Part shown: positions 1 to 7,370 of the stretch, one piece after another
How the letters are laid out: the number at the start of each line of letters is the position of its first letter
How positions within the stretch are numbered: position 1 is the first letter of the stretch
From: an uncultured Flavonifractor sp.
GTDB lineage: Bacteria; Bacillota; Clostridia; Oscillospirales; Oscillospiraceae
Direction of reading: 5' to 3'
DNA: 64,000 bases
Assembly (NCBI GenBank): GCA_947384055.1
Contig: CANDFO010000004.1
Span: forward strand, 1-64,000
Notes under the pieces: generated by a model
The model's database searches: none
Told to the model about the DNA's origin: nothing
The model's input: only the letters and a program-made list of their open reading frames with translations
Made by a program: the position numbers and the translations under genes

Positions 1-10
1 AATTTTCCAT
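1..10 (-). CDS. 5' end of a gene leaving the left edge (first three codons)
   Basis: On the minus strand an ATG at 10-8 is preceded by AAGGAGG at 23-17 with six bases between, an ideal ribosome site. Only Met-Glu-Asn is visible, so the product is unknown. A sigma-A-like promoter (107-135) and a palindromic operator (31-50) lie directly upstream. This suggests a repressor-controlled gene, possibly an efflux or regulator gene. Confidence 0.55.
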
Positions 11-28
11 GCCGCGCCTCCTTGCCGG

Positions 29-55
29 ATAACAGAATACGGATTCTGTTGTAAA
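29..55 (-). promoter_or_regulatory. Palindromic operator, copy A, upstream of the left-edge gene
   Basis: The core at 31-50 is the near-perfect palindrome AACAGAATACGGATTCTGTT. The whole 27 bp is an exact inverted copy of 254-280. On the minus strand the core is flanked by TTTACA and TTATCC with 17 bp spacing, the same layout as copy B. The length and symmetry are typical of TetR-family operators (inference). It sits just upstream of the ribosome site of the gene starting at 10. Confidence 0.6.
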
Positions 56-106
56 CCATTATTAACCGCGGCTAAAAGTTCGTGACTGCCACGGTATAGC
101 GGCAAT

Positions 107-135
107 ATATTAGCATATTTCGATTAAATTTTCAA
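107..135 (-). promoter_or_regulatory. Sigma-A-type promoter for the left-edge gene
   Basis: On the minus strand TTGAAA (135-130) and TAATAT (112-107) are separated by 17 bp. Transcription would start near 100 and pass through the operator at 31-50 before the start codon at 10. A repressor bound there would act as a road-block. Confidence 0.5.
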
Positions 136-253
136 GCGCATTTTCGGTTCTTTTTTATAGTTGTATAAGAAAAGCATGGAATATGGACCAGGCAGGGACA
201 GTTTAGCCTTGCCTGATTCTATTTTTCGTGCTTTTTTGTTTCGCTTTTTTCGC

Positions 254-282
254 TTTACAACAGAATCCGTATTCTGTTATAC
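254..282 (+). promoter_or_regulatory. Promoter with operator copy B in its spacer
   Basis: TTTACA (254-259) and TTATAC (277-282) are 17 bp apart, and the 20-bp palindrome (259-278) fills the spacer. This is the classic design of a repressor-controlled promoter. Transcription would run rightward from about 289, but no gene follows before the terminator at 378-424, so only a short RNA would be made. Apart from these signals, 283-438 holds nothing recognisable. Confidence 0.5.
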
Positions 283-377
283 CTCCGGGCAAGTGTGCTT
301 TTTACAAATCTGCTCCCCGTTCCTTTTCTTAAAAACACGGTAATGCTCAGGGAAAAACGAAAGAAAACAGCACAGGA

Positions 378-424
378 AAACCCGCCAGCCCTGATATCAC
401 AGGAGGCTGACGGGTTTCTTTATT
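378..424. terminator. Bidirectional intrinsic terminator
   Basis: A 13-bp stem pairs 378-390 with 405-417 with one mismatch, and a T-rich tail lies on both strands. It ends the minus-strand MocR gene (439-1842) and also any rightward RNA from the promoter at 254-282. Confidence 0.7.
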
Positions 425-438
425 CCTTCTCCTAAGCG

Positions 439-1842
439 CTAAAAACCCCACGCCTGTTTCAGGCGTAGCAACGCCGGGGCCATATCCTCCGCGGCAGTGC
501 GGGTATAACCCAAAATCAGCGCCGGCGGACGCTCCGGCGGAGCGGGACTCAGGTCGCAGGCGGAGAGGGGGGCTACGCCTACCCCGGCCTCCGCCGCCCG
601 GCGGACCAGCTCTGTTTCACTGTATCCCAGGCACATCCACAGGAGCAGGTGCAGCCCTGCGGCTCCCCCGGCGAAGGAACCGGCTTCCAGCAGGCCGGTG
701 TCCCGCGCCGCGGCCAGAAGCGCTTCCCGCCGGGCCTTGTACTGAGCCCGGGCCCGGGCAATGTGCCGTTCAAAGTGCCCCCGTTCCATGAACAGGGCCA
801 GGGCGTACTGCTCAAAGGAGGGGACGGTGCTGGAATAAAACCAGAACTCCCGCCGCCACCGTTCCAGCAGGTGGGGAGGCAGGACCATATAACTGACCCG
901 CAGGGAGGGCGCCAGGCTCTTGGCAAAGGTGTTGACATAGACCACCCGCTCTCCGCGGTCCAGACTCTGGAGGGCGGGAATGGGGAGGCCGGAGAAGCGG
1001 AATTCGCTGTCGTAGTCGTCTTCCAGGATATACCGCCCGGGCGCGTCCATGGCCCAGCCCAACAGGGCCCCACGCCGGACGGCAGGCATGATGATACCCA
1101 GGGGAAAATGGTGAGAGGGGGTCACGTGGACCACCCGGACCTTGGCCGCCGCCAGGGTGTCCACCCGCAGGCCCTGCGCGTCCAGGGGCAGGGGGCGCAC
1201 CTGAGCGCCGCTGCCGGTGAGCACCCGGCAGGTCTTGGTGTATCCGGGGTCTTCCACCCCGTAGAGCCCTTCCCGGCCCAGAAGCTGAACCAGCAGGCCG
1301 ATCAGATATTGGGAGCCGGCGCCCACCACGATCTGCTCCGGGTCCGCCCGGATTCCCCGGAAGCGGTACAGGTGCTGGGCAATGGCCCTGCGCAGTTCCG
1401 GCACACCCTGGGGGTGGGCGGCGGAGAGCAGCTCCGCCGCCCGGCTGGTGAGAACTTCCCGCATGAGCTTGGCCCAGGTGGAGAAGGGAAACAGGGCGGT
1501 ATCTACTGCGTTGGTGGAGAAATCATAGGGAAAGGCGGGCCGCGCCGCCGCCGGAGGCGGAATAGCGGCGGGCGGGGCCGTCTCCGGAGGAGAGCGGTGC
1601 TCAAATGCCTCCACAAAAAAACCGCGTTTGGGGGCGGAGTGCAGATAGCCTTCCGCCAGAAGCTGGCTGTACGCTCCCTCTACCGTGACGACGCTGACTT
1701 TCAGATGGGCGGCCAGGGCCCGTTTGGAGGGCAGCCGCTCTCCGGCGGAGAGGCGGCCGGCCTCAATTTCTCCGCGGATATGCCGGTAGAGCTGTTCGTA
1801 AAGGGGCTGAGGGGCGGCGGGGTCCAGAATCGGTGTGAGCAT
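439..1842 (-). CDS. MocR/PdxR-family transcriptional regulator (GntR HTH plus aminotransferase-like domain)
   Basis: This 467-residue protein has a GntR-type winged helix at residues 13-75 joined by a proline/alanine-rich linker to a fold-type I aminotransferase domain from about 105. The PLP-binding lysine is visible in NTFAKSLAPSLR (about K308), and EDDYDSEFR lies near 275. MocR proteins use the aminotransferase part as a PLP or amino-acid sensor and often control vitamin B6 or GABA genes. No such target is adjacent, so the regulon is unknown. Length and domain order are normal for the family. The gene ends at a bidirectional hairpin (378-424). Confidence 0.9.
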   Translation of the reverse strand: MLTPILDPAAPQPLYEQLYRHIRGEIEAGRLSAGERLPSKRALAAHLKVSVVTVEGAYSQLLAEGYLHSAPKRGFFVEAFEHRSPPETAPPAAIPPPAAARPAFPYDFSTNAVDTALFPFSTWAKLMREVLTSRAAELLSAAHPQGVPELRRAIAQHLYRFRGIRADPEQIVVGAGSQYLIGLLVQLLGREGLYGVEDPGYTKTCRVLTGSGAQVRPLPLDAQGLRVDTLAAAKVRVVHVTPSHHFPLGIIMPAVRRGALLGWAMDAPGRYILEDDYDSEFRFSGLPIPALQSLDRGERVVYVNTFAKSLAPSLRVSYMVLPPHLLERWRREFWFYSSTVPSFEQYALALFMERGHFERHIARARAQYKARREALLAAARDTGLLEAGSFAGGAAGLHLLLWMCLGYSETELVRRAAEAGVGVAPLSACDLSPAPPERPPALILGYTRTAAEDMAPALLRLKQAWGF

Positions 1843-1946
1843 GGCGGCTCCTTCCGGATTTACGGCAATCCTGAGAATTCATGGCAAGAAGGGAAGCGGG
1901 GGCGGGAACGAAGGGCTCTGCTCCACCCGCCCGCCGACTATGTCCG

Positions 1947-2654
1947 TCAGAAATGCGTATGATTGCTGTGGGCGGCGGTCTCCAAAGACGGAACAGGCTC
2001 CAGCTGCAACGGTTCCAGAATGGCCACACAGCGGTTAATGGGGGTGCCCAGGTTGTGGAATTTTTCCTCATAATCGGTCATAACGCCGCAGATACCGCTG
2101 GCGTGGAGATTCCGCGTTACCTGAGTAAGCGCGTAACCCGCGTCGGGAAATTGAAGCAGCGACCACTCAAACAGGTCCCGGTTGTCGGTTTTGAAGTGAA
2201 TTTCTCCGCCCATCCGCAGGACCTGGCGGTATATCTGCAAAAATCCCCTGCTGGTCAGCCGGCGTTTGGCGTGGCGGTTGCCCGGCCAGGGGTCGCAGAA
2301 ATTGATGTAAATGCGGTCTACCTCTTCCGGGGCAAAGTACAGGGGCAGGCGGGCCACGTCGTCGCTCAGGAAAAAGACATTGTTCAGGTCCAGCGCCACC
2401 GCCCGCTCCATGGCGACGACCATGGCGTCGGGAACCCGCTCGACGGCGATAAAAAGCACGCCGGGATTCTGCGCCGCCGTCTCTACCGTAAAACGGCCCT
2501 TTCCGCATCCCAGCTCCAGTCGCAGTTCCTCGGCGCCGGGCAGGAGCTCCCGCCAACGGCCGCGCTGCTCCGCCTCATCGGGGCTTGTGGGGAGCAGCAC
2601 CCTGGCGCAGCGCTCCATCCGCGGGACCAGGTTGGGCTTTTTTCTCATTCTCAT
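1947..2654 (-). CDS. trmB: tRNA (guanine-N7-)-methyltransferase TrmB
   Basis: The 235-residue class I methyltransferase makes m7G46 in the tRNA variable loop using SAM. Visible are the SAM-binding LELGCGKGRF near residue 48, the family signature INFCDPWPGNRHAKRRLT in the middle, and the C-terminal TDYEEKF that contacts tRNA. The start has GAGGTGAGG just upstream. The gene is monocistronic or weakly linked to the MocR gene downstream. A hydrophilic C-terminal tail is slightly longer than in many homologues. Confidence 0.95.
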   Translation of the reverse strand: MRMRKKPNLVPRMERCARVLLPTSPDEAEQRGRWRELLPGAEELRLELGCGKGRFTVETAAQNPGVLFIAVERVPDAMVVAMERAVALDLNNVFFLSDDVARLPLYFAPEEVDRIYINFCDPWPGNRHAKRRLTSRGFLQIYRQVLRMGGEIHFKTDNRDLFEWSLLQFPDAGYALTQVTRNLHASGICGVMTDYEEKFHNLGTPINRCVAILEPLQLEPVPSLETAAHSNHTHF

Positions 2655-2892
2655 CGGATTGCCTCACCTCATCTGTCTGTCCGCTATGCGGGCGCGGGGG
2701 ACAGGCCCGCTGAAAAAACAAAGCGTGGAATACGCGCGCCGGAGCGAACAAAGGCCGGCGGCGCGCCACAGATACTTTAACACAGACTCACGGGGGAAGG
2801 CAAGCAGTATTTCTGCCGTCCCTTCCGGAGCAGTGAAGAGAAGCGCTGAAAGACCGGAGCGGGACGGCCGGCGTTTTCGTGCAGATTGTCTC

Positions 2893-2920
2893 TTGCAAAT
2901 CCACAAAAAATGACTATGAT
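2893..2920 (+). promoter_or_regulatory. Promoter of the cation/proton antiporter gene
   Basis: TTGCAA (2893-2898) and TATGAT (2915-2920) are separated by 16 bp. The predicted start near 2927 gives a leader of about 140 nt. The rest of the 2655-3066 gap upstream of this promoter shows no gene-like content. Confidence 0.55.
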
Positions 2921-2926
2921 AAAGTC

Positions 2927-3060
2927 AGCCCAATGGAACAGACAATTGGGTCTTTTTATCCGTCGGGCATGCCCCGACGGATATGTCCGCCGCGCAAGCG
3001 CGCCGGCGATGAAGTCCGAAAAGACGCCGGGGGCTGTCCCCGCAGTTTTGGAGAGGGAGG
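2927..3060 (+). promoter_or_regulatory. Highly structured 5' leader, possible ion-responsive RNA
   Basis: At least five short hairpins follow each other. The first is CCCAAT (2929-2934) with ATTGGG (2945-2950), followed by a T-rich stretch. The second is a CGTCGGG/CCCGACG stem (2961-2979), the third GCGCAAGCGC, the fourth CGGCG/CGCCG and the last GGGGCTGTCCCC. The last lies close to the ribosome site GGGAGGAG. The first hairpin plus T run could act as an attenuator. Antiporter leaders often hold c-di-AMP, Na+ or Li+ riboswitches; I cannot match this one to a known consensus. Confidence 0.35.
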
Positions 3061-3066
3061 AGCGGC

Positions 3067-4353
3067 ATGTCTTATCATTACCTGTTGGATTTGGCGTTAA
3101 TCTTATTGAGCACCAAGCTCCTGGGTATTTTCACCGGAAAATTTCAGATGCCCCGGGTCGTAGGAGCGCTGCTGGCGGGACTGGTGCTGGGACCCGCCAT
3201 GCTGAACGTTCTTTCAGAGACGGCCTTTCTCTCCCAGCTCAGCGAATTGGGCGTCATTGTAATCTTGTTTGCCGCCGGCATGGGCACCGACCTGCGGGAG
3301 CTGCGCAGCGCCGGAAAAGCCGGCTTCTGCGTGGCTCTGTGCGGCGTGCTGGTGCCCATGGTGATGGGGACGGGCTTCGGTTGGCTGGCCGGGCAGGCCG
3401 GCTGGCTGCCGGAAAATACTTTCCTGGAGAATATTTTCCTGGGGACAGTGCTGACGGCCACTTCCGTCAGCATCACGGTGGAGACACTGAAGGAGCTGGG
3501 GCGGCTGGACACCAAGGTGGGCAGCACCATTCTGGCCGCCGCCCTTATTGACGATGTACTGGGGCTGGTGGCCCTGACCGTGGTATCCAGCATGGCGGGC
3601 TCGGAGACCCATCTGCTGCTGGTGCTGCTGAAGATCCTGCTCTTCTTCGTGTTCTCCGTGGCGGCGGCGTTCGGCGCGGTCCGCCTGTTCCGCTGGATGA
3701 TCGAGCACGCCAAAGGGAAGAATCTCCGGCGGTATCCGGTGCTGGCCTTTGTGCTCTGCCTGCTGCTGGCCTATTGCGCGGAGGAATTCTTCGGTGTGGC
3801 GGATATCATCGGCGCGTTTGTAGCGGGGGTGGTGGTGGCATCCACGCCCAAGGCCCAGTATATTCAGTCAAAATTTGAGCCTCTGAGCTACTTACTGCTG
3901 ACGCCGGTATTCTTTTCCGGCATCGGTATCAAGGTGGAGCTGCCCGCCCTCAGCGGAGGTCTGATGGCGTTTTCTCTGCTGCTGCTGGCGACGGCCGTGC
4001 TCTCCAAGGTGATTGGCTGCGGTCTCGGCGCCCGGCTGTGTGGATTCCGGCCCGCCGAGTGCATGCAGGTGGGCACAGGCATGGCCTGCCGGGGCGAGGT
4101 GGCGCTGATTGTGGCCAACCGGGGCCTGTCCATGGGTGTGCTCAGCCAGGCCATGATGACTCCGATTGTGATTACTGTGGTGGGCTGTGCCGTGCTGACG
4201 CCGGTCCTGCTGAAGGCGGCCTTCCGGGGCCAGCCCAAGCCTGCGGCGGAATGGAACAGCCTCACCGACCAGTACCGCAAAAAGGAACAGCTGGAGCTGG
4301 TTTCCGCCCAGCTGCTGGTGCAGGAGCCTGAGCAGAAGGACTCAACGCAGTAG
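3067..4353 (+). CDS. Cation:proton antiporter (CPA2 / KefB-NapA-like)
   Basis: This 428-residue membrane protein has about twelve hydrophobic segments and the CPA2 hallmark LIDDVLGLVAL near residue 160, whose paired aspartates carry ions. An early TGKFQMPRVVGALLAGLVLGP is typical of Na+/H+ or K+/H+ exchangers. It ends with a short charged cytoplasmic tail and has no RCK domain, so it is a stand-alone transporter. The start has GGGAGGAG six bases upstream. Its long folded leader suggests RNA-level control. The exact ion cannot be read from sequence. Confidence 0.88.
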   Translation: MSYHYLLDLALILLSTKLLGIFTGKFQMPRVVGALLAGLVLGPAMLNVLSETAFLSQLSELGVIVILFAAGMGTDLRELRSAGKAGFCVALCGVLVPMVMGTGFGWLAGQAGWLPENTFLENIFLGTVLTATSVSITVETLKELGRLDTKVGSTILAAALIDDVLGLVALTVVSSMAGSETHLLLVLLKILLFFVFSVAAAFGAVRLFRWMIEHAKGKNLRRYPVLAFVLCLLLAYCAEEFFGVADIIGAFVAGVVVASTPKAQYIQSKFEPLSYLLLTPVFFSGIGIKVELPALSGGLMAFSLLLLATAVLSKVIGCGLGARLCGFRPAECMQVGTGMACRGEVALIVANRGLSMGVLSQAMMTPIVITVVGCAVLTPVLLKAAFRGQPKPAAEWNSLTDQYRKKEQLELVSAQLLVQEPEQKDSTQ

Positions 4354-4388
4354 GGCGCTGCCGGCAAATTACGCGGAACAATGGAAAG

Positions 4389-4429
4389 AGCGGGTCCTTT
4401 GCCTGGATAAAAGGCAAAAAACCCGCTCG
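4389..4429 (+). terminator. Terminator-like hairpin, left copy
   Basis: This hairpin (AGCGGGTCC...ACCCGCT) follows the antiporter stop. A nearly identical 41-bp copy lies at 4636-4676 on the other side of the intergenic repeat. The pair brackets the repeat, as if the insertion duplicated the hairpin or the repeat recombined through it. This copy has two A residues in place of GG in the right arm. Confidence 0.6.
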
Positions 4430-4633
4430 CAGTCTGTTGAAAAACTTCCCCCGTGGGAAAGCCTCGCAGAGTTTTGCCGCCCGAGGGCGGCAAAATAAAG
4501 TCAAAATCGGTCATTTTCGGGGACATGTGCCTCGAAAATGACACTTCTCGGCCTGCAAGTGTGCCCAAAGGGTGCGCGCGGCAGGCCGTATCCCTTTTGT
4601 CGAAAAAGGCCAGAGACCTTTTTCGACAGGCTG
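4430..4633 (-). repeat. Structured TIR-bounded intergenic repeat, copy 1
   Basis: This 204-bp unit is homologous to 48449-48650 and 53414-53598, in the opposite orientation to both. Its ends are imperfect inverted repeats of CTGTCGAAAAA. It contains four strong hairpins: an end hairpin around GGCCAGAGACC, a GCAGGCC/GGCCTGC stem, a GTCATTTTCG/CGAAAATGAC stem and a TTTTGCCGCC/GGCGGCAAAA stem. Open frames run through it on both strands but are a by-product of the palindromes. The rest of the gap 4354-4758 holds only the flanking hairpins. Confidence 0.8.
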
Positions 4634-4635
4634 AA

Positions 4636-4676
4636 AGCGGGTCCTTTGCCTGGATAAAAGGCAAAGGACCCGCTCG
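4636..4676 (+). terminator. Terminator-like hairpin, right copy
   Basis: This is the second copy of the 41-bp hairpin at 4389-4429, with a fully complementary stem (GCGGGTCCTTTGCC with GGCAAAGGACCCGC). It lies between the repeat unit and the 3' end of purA and could stop transcripts from either side. Confidence 0.6.
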
Positions 4677-4758
4677 TATTTGCAGGATCATCTGAAGGTA
4701 AACATCCTATATTCGCGGCTCCAGCCGGACTTTTCCACCTTAAAAAATGGCTTTTCCG

Positions 4759-6036
4759 CTATTTCCGCACCGCGATCTCATGCCGCCGGGGGCCCGTGGA
4801 CACCAGGCGGATGGGACATTTGATCTGCCGTTCAATCAAATCGACGTAGTCCTTTGCCGCCTGGGGGAGGGCGTCATAATCCGTTATCCCCCGGATATCG
4901 CACTTCCAGCCGGGCAGGACGGTGTATACCGGCCTGGCTCTGTCCAGCAGGGCAGGCACCGGGAAATCCTCCGTCACCTGGCCGTCAATCTCATATTCGG
5001 TGCAGACCTTCAGCTCATCTAGGTAGCCCAGGCAGTCGACGGCAGTGAGGACTACCTCTGTGGCCCCCTGGACCATGCAGCCGTACCGAGTGGCTACCGC
5101 GTCAAACCAGCCCACCCGTCGGGGCCGCCCGGTAGTGGCGCCATACTCTCCCGCGTCGCCGCCCCGACGGCGAAGCTCCTCCGCCTCGTCTCCAAAGAGC
5201 TCCGACACAAAGGCCCCCGCTCCCACCGCGGAGGAGTAGGCCTTGGAGACGCACACCACGTCTGTAATCGCCGTAGGGGGCACCCCGCCGCCCACGGTGC
5301 CGAAACCCGCCAGGGTGTGGGAGGAGGTGGTAAAGGGACAGATGCCCAGAGAGGGGTCCTTCATGGAGCCCAGCTGTCCCTCCAGCAGAATCCGCTTGCC
5401 TTCCGCCAGAGCCCGGTGCACATAGGCCACCGCGTCCCCCACGTAGGGCTCCAGCGCGGCCCGGTAGCTCCGCAGCTGCTCCAGCAGAACCCTGGGCTCC
5501 AGCAGGGGCTTGTGGTAGAGGTGCTCCATGAGCACATTTTTCAGGACGCACACATGCTCCAGCTGCTCCAGCAGCCGGTCCTCATCCCAGAGGTCGGCCA
5601 CCTGTATGCCGATTTTGGCATACTTGTCCGAATAGAAGGGGGCTATGCCCGAGTGCGTGGACCCGAAGGCCGCTCCCGCCAGGCGCTCCTCCTCATACTC
5701 GTCCAGGAGTACGTGGTAGGGCATGAGAATCTGGGCGCGCTGGTCCACAATGAGCCTCGGCGGGGGGACCTTCCCCGCGGACAGATGCTCCAGCTCCGCC
5801 GTCAGCTTGGGCACGTCCAGCGCAACTCCGTTTCCGATGATGTTGACGGTGTGGGGATAGAACACCCCCGAGGGGAGCTGATGCAAGGCGAACTTGCCGT
5901 AGTTGCAGATAATCGTGTGTCCCGCGTTGGCTCCACCTTGAAAGCGGACCACCACATCGGACTCCTCCGCCAGCAGGTCGGTGATCTTGCCCTTGCCCTC
6001 GTCTCCCCAGTTGGCCCCTACAATTGCTTTTACCAT
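4759..6036 (-). CDS. purA: Adenylosuccinate synthetase
   Basis: PurA joins IMP and aspartate with GTP to give adenylosuccinate, the first committed step to AMP. The 425-residue protein begins with the diagnostic GANWGDEGKGKITD (GTP loop and catalytic Asp) and QGGANAGHT. It continues with an IMP-binding STHSGIAP and the TTGRPRRVGW motif in the C-terminal half. Length is normal. The gene stands alone on the minus strand with its own promoter at 6120-6148. No other purine genes are adjacent. Confidence 0.97.
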   Translation of the reverse strand: MVKAIVGANWGDEGKGKITDLLAEESDVVVRFQGGANAGHTIICNYGKFALHQLPSGVFYPHTVNIIGNGVALDVPKLTAELEHLSAGKVPPPRLIVDQRAQILMPYHVLLDEYEEERLAGAAFGSTHSGIAPFYSDKYAKIGIQVADLWDEDRLLEQLEHVCVLKNVLMEHLYHKPLLEPRVLLEQLRSYRAALEPYVGDAVAYVHRALAEGKRILLEGQLGSMKDPSLGICPFTTSSHTLAGFGTVGGGVPPTAITDVVCVSKAYSSAVGAGAFVSELFGDEAEELRRRGGDAGEYGATTGRPRRVGWFDAVATRYGCMVQGATEVVLTAVDCLGYLDELKVCTEYEIDGQVTEDFPVPALLDRARPVYTVLPGWKCDIRGITDYDALPQAAKDYVDLIERQIKCPIRLVSTGPRRHEIAVRK

Positions 6037-6119
6037 GTTCCCTCCTGCGCGGGGATTCGCGCATTGGCCTTTTCCCGCGCACAGCCTGCGCAGCCGGCCG
6101 GACGGCCCACTGCGATTTT

Positions 6120-6148
6120 ATTATAGCGCGGTTTTTGACTGAGGGCAA
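6120..6148 (-). promoter_or_regulatory. purA promoter
   Basis: On the minus strand TTGCCC (6148-6143) and TATAAT (6125-6120) are 17 bp apart. The promoter overlaps the last codons of the upstream DUF3298 gene. The leader to purA is about 75 nt. Confidence 0.55.
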
Positions 6149-6831
6149 GAGGTCTCCTGCAATTTTTCGCTGTCGCAGACCAGGGGGAACACCGGAATTC
6201 CTTCGGCGTAGGGGGCAATGGAATACAGGGGGTAAAAGACCGCCGGGCCTTCCGGGGTGCAGTAAAAGCGCTCCGGGTCGAACTCCCGCAGAATAAGCGC
6301 CTGCCAGTTGGGGTCAAAACAGGATTCTCCCGAGGCCAGCCGCCGCTGGATCTCCCGCTGCACCTGTTCCAGCACCCGCCGCCGCCAGCGGCAGCGGGGC
6401 GGGAAAAAGGAGGCCAGGGACCGGGGGGTGCCGCCGGGCAGCTCCCAGGTATCCCCCTGCCGGACGGTGAGGCCATGGGCGCCTCCGGCATACTCATAGG
6501 CGTCCAGGCAGATGCTCAGCAGGCGCTCCTCCCGGCATGTAACCTGGAAAGTCAGGCTGGCTTCCCAGGGACGGAAGGGCCGAGAGGCGGCGCGCAAGGC
6601 CCGGGCCGTCTCCTGGGCCTCCCGAAAGAGCGCTCCCTCCCAGCGGGTACGCCACTGCCGGGCCGCCTGCTGATAATAGCGGTTGAGCCTCCGCGGGCCG
6701 GGGCTGTCCCCGGACAGCTTGGGATATTGGAGCGAGAGGGTCAGCACCGGCTCCTCCTCCCAGCACAACACCCGCTTCCACTGCTGAGCCTCCACCTCCA
6801 CAGGTGCCTGCTCTCTGACATCTTTTCCCAT
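6121..6831 (-). CDS. DUF3298/RsiV-like domain protein
   Basis: This 236-residue protein carries the YEYAGGAHG motif near residue 118, typical of DUF3298/DUF4163 domains found in RsiV-type anti-sigma factors and PdaC-like envelope proteins. No signal peptide or transmembrane helix is visible, so this copy appears cytoplasmic or has lost its anchor. Lysozyme sensing is known for RsiV, but nothing here shows a sigma factor partner. It is divergent from the TrpR-like gene at 6978. The function is unknown. Confidence 0.7.
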   Translation of the reverse strand: MGKDVREQAPVEVEAQQWKRVLCWEEEPVLTLSLQYPKLSGDSPGPRRLNRYYQQAARQWRTRWEGALFREAQETARALRAASRPFRPWEASLTFQVTCREERLLSICLDAYEYAGGAHGLTVRQGDTWELPGGTPRSLASFFPPRCRWRRRVLEQVQREIQRRLASGESCFDPNWQALILREFDPERFYCTPEGPAVFYPLYSIAPYAEGIPVFPLVCDSEKLQETSCPQSKTAL

Positions 6832-6901
6832 AAAGCGCCCCTCCTTTTGAATCGTCTGCCGCCTTATTCTATGTTCCCGCCGGAAAAGGGTGAAAAAGTG
6901 G

Positions 6902-6930
6902 TTTACTTTCTTACTTCACTTTGGTAAAAT
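6902..6930 (+). promoter_or_regulatory. Promoter of the TrpR-like gene cluster
   Basis: TTTACT (6902-6907) and TAAAAT (6925-6930) are 17 bp apart. It drives the run of genes from 6978 to 10345. Confidence 0.55.
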
Positions 6931-6977
6931 AGCGATGGCATACCCCATAACGACTGCTCGGGAGGACGACCGGACCA

Positions 6978-7370
6978 ATGACAAAAAATGAAAAGCGGGC
7001 GCGGAACGACCTGCTCTACCAGGCGATTCTGACCCTTCAAAATCTGGAGGAGTGCAAAAATTTTTTCTCCGACCTGTGCACCGTGGCAGAGCTGCGGGCC
7101 ATGGAGCAGCGCTTCGAGGTGGCCATGCTCCTGTCCGGCGGTATGATCTACAACGACATTCTGGAGCGCACCGGGGCCTCCAGCGCCACCATCAGCCGGG
7201 TGAACCGCTCCCTCCAATATGGAGCCGACGGCTATCAGGCAGTGCTCCCCCGCCTTAAGGAGGCTCAGGGGGAACCTCCGGCGCAGGCGTCCGGAGAGGC
7301 GCAGGCAGCCCCGGAGGACCACGGGCCGGAGACGCCCCCGGAAGAGACAGAGCACGGCAATGGCCTATGA
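6978..7370 (+). CDS. YerC/YecD-family TrpR-related regulator
   Basis: The 130-residue protein matches the TrpR-like YerC/YecD family. Its helical core NLEECKNFFSDLCTVAELRAMEQR is followed by the DNA-recognition segment SSATISRVNRSL around residues 70-85. YerC is a small DNA-binding protein of unclear ligand, not the tryptophan repressor itself. The C-terminal 30 residues are a glutamate/proline-rich low-complexity tail. Its last 11 bases overlap the start of the methyltransferase gene, so the two are translationally coupled. Confidence 0.85.
   Translation: MTKNEKRARNDLLYQAILTLQNLEECKNFFSDLCTVAELRAMEQRFEVAMLLSGGMIYNDILERTGASSATISRVNRSLQYGADGYQAVLPRLKEAQGEPPAQASGEAQAAPEDHGPETPPEETEHGNGL

Noticed and set aside
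161..343. A 60-codon frame in the left intergenic region
   Set aside because: No ribosome site, and it crosses the promoter/operator copy B; the sequence is not protein-like.
4453..4695. Similar open frames through all three intergenic repeat copies (also near 48352-48705 and 53379-53778)
   Set aside because: The shared peptide arises from homologous repeat DNA; frames lack ribosome sites, end differently and exist on both strands.
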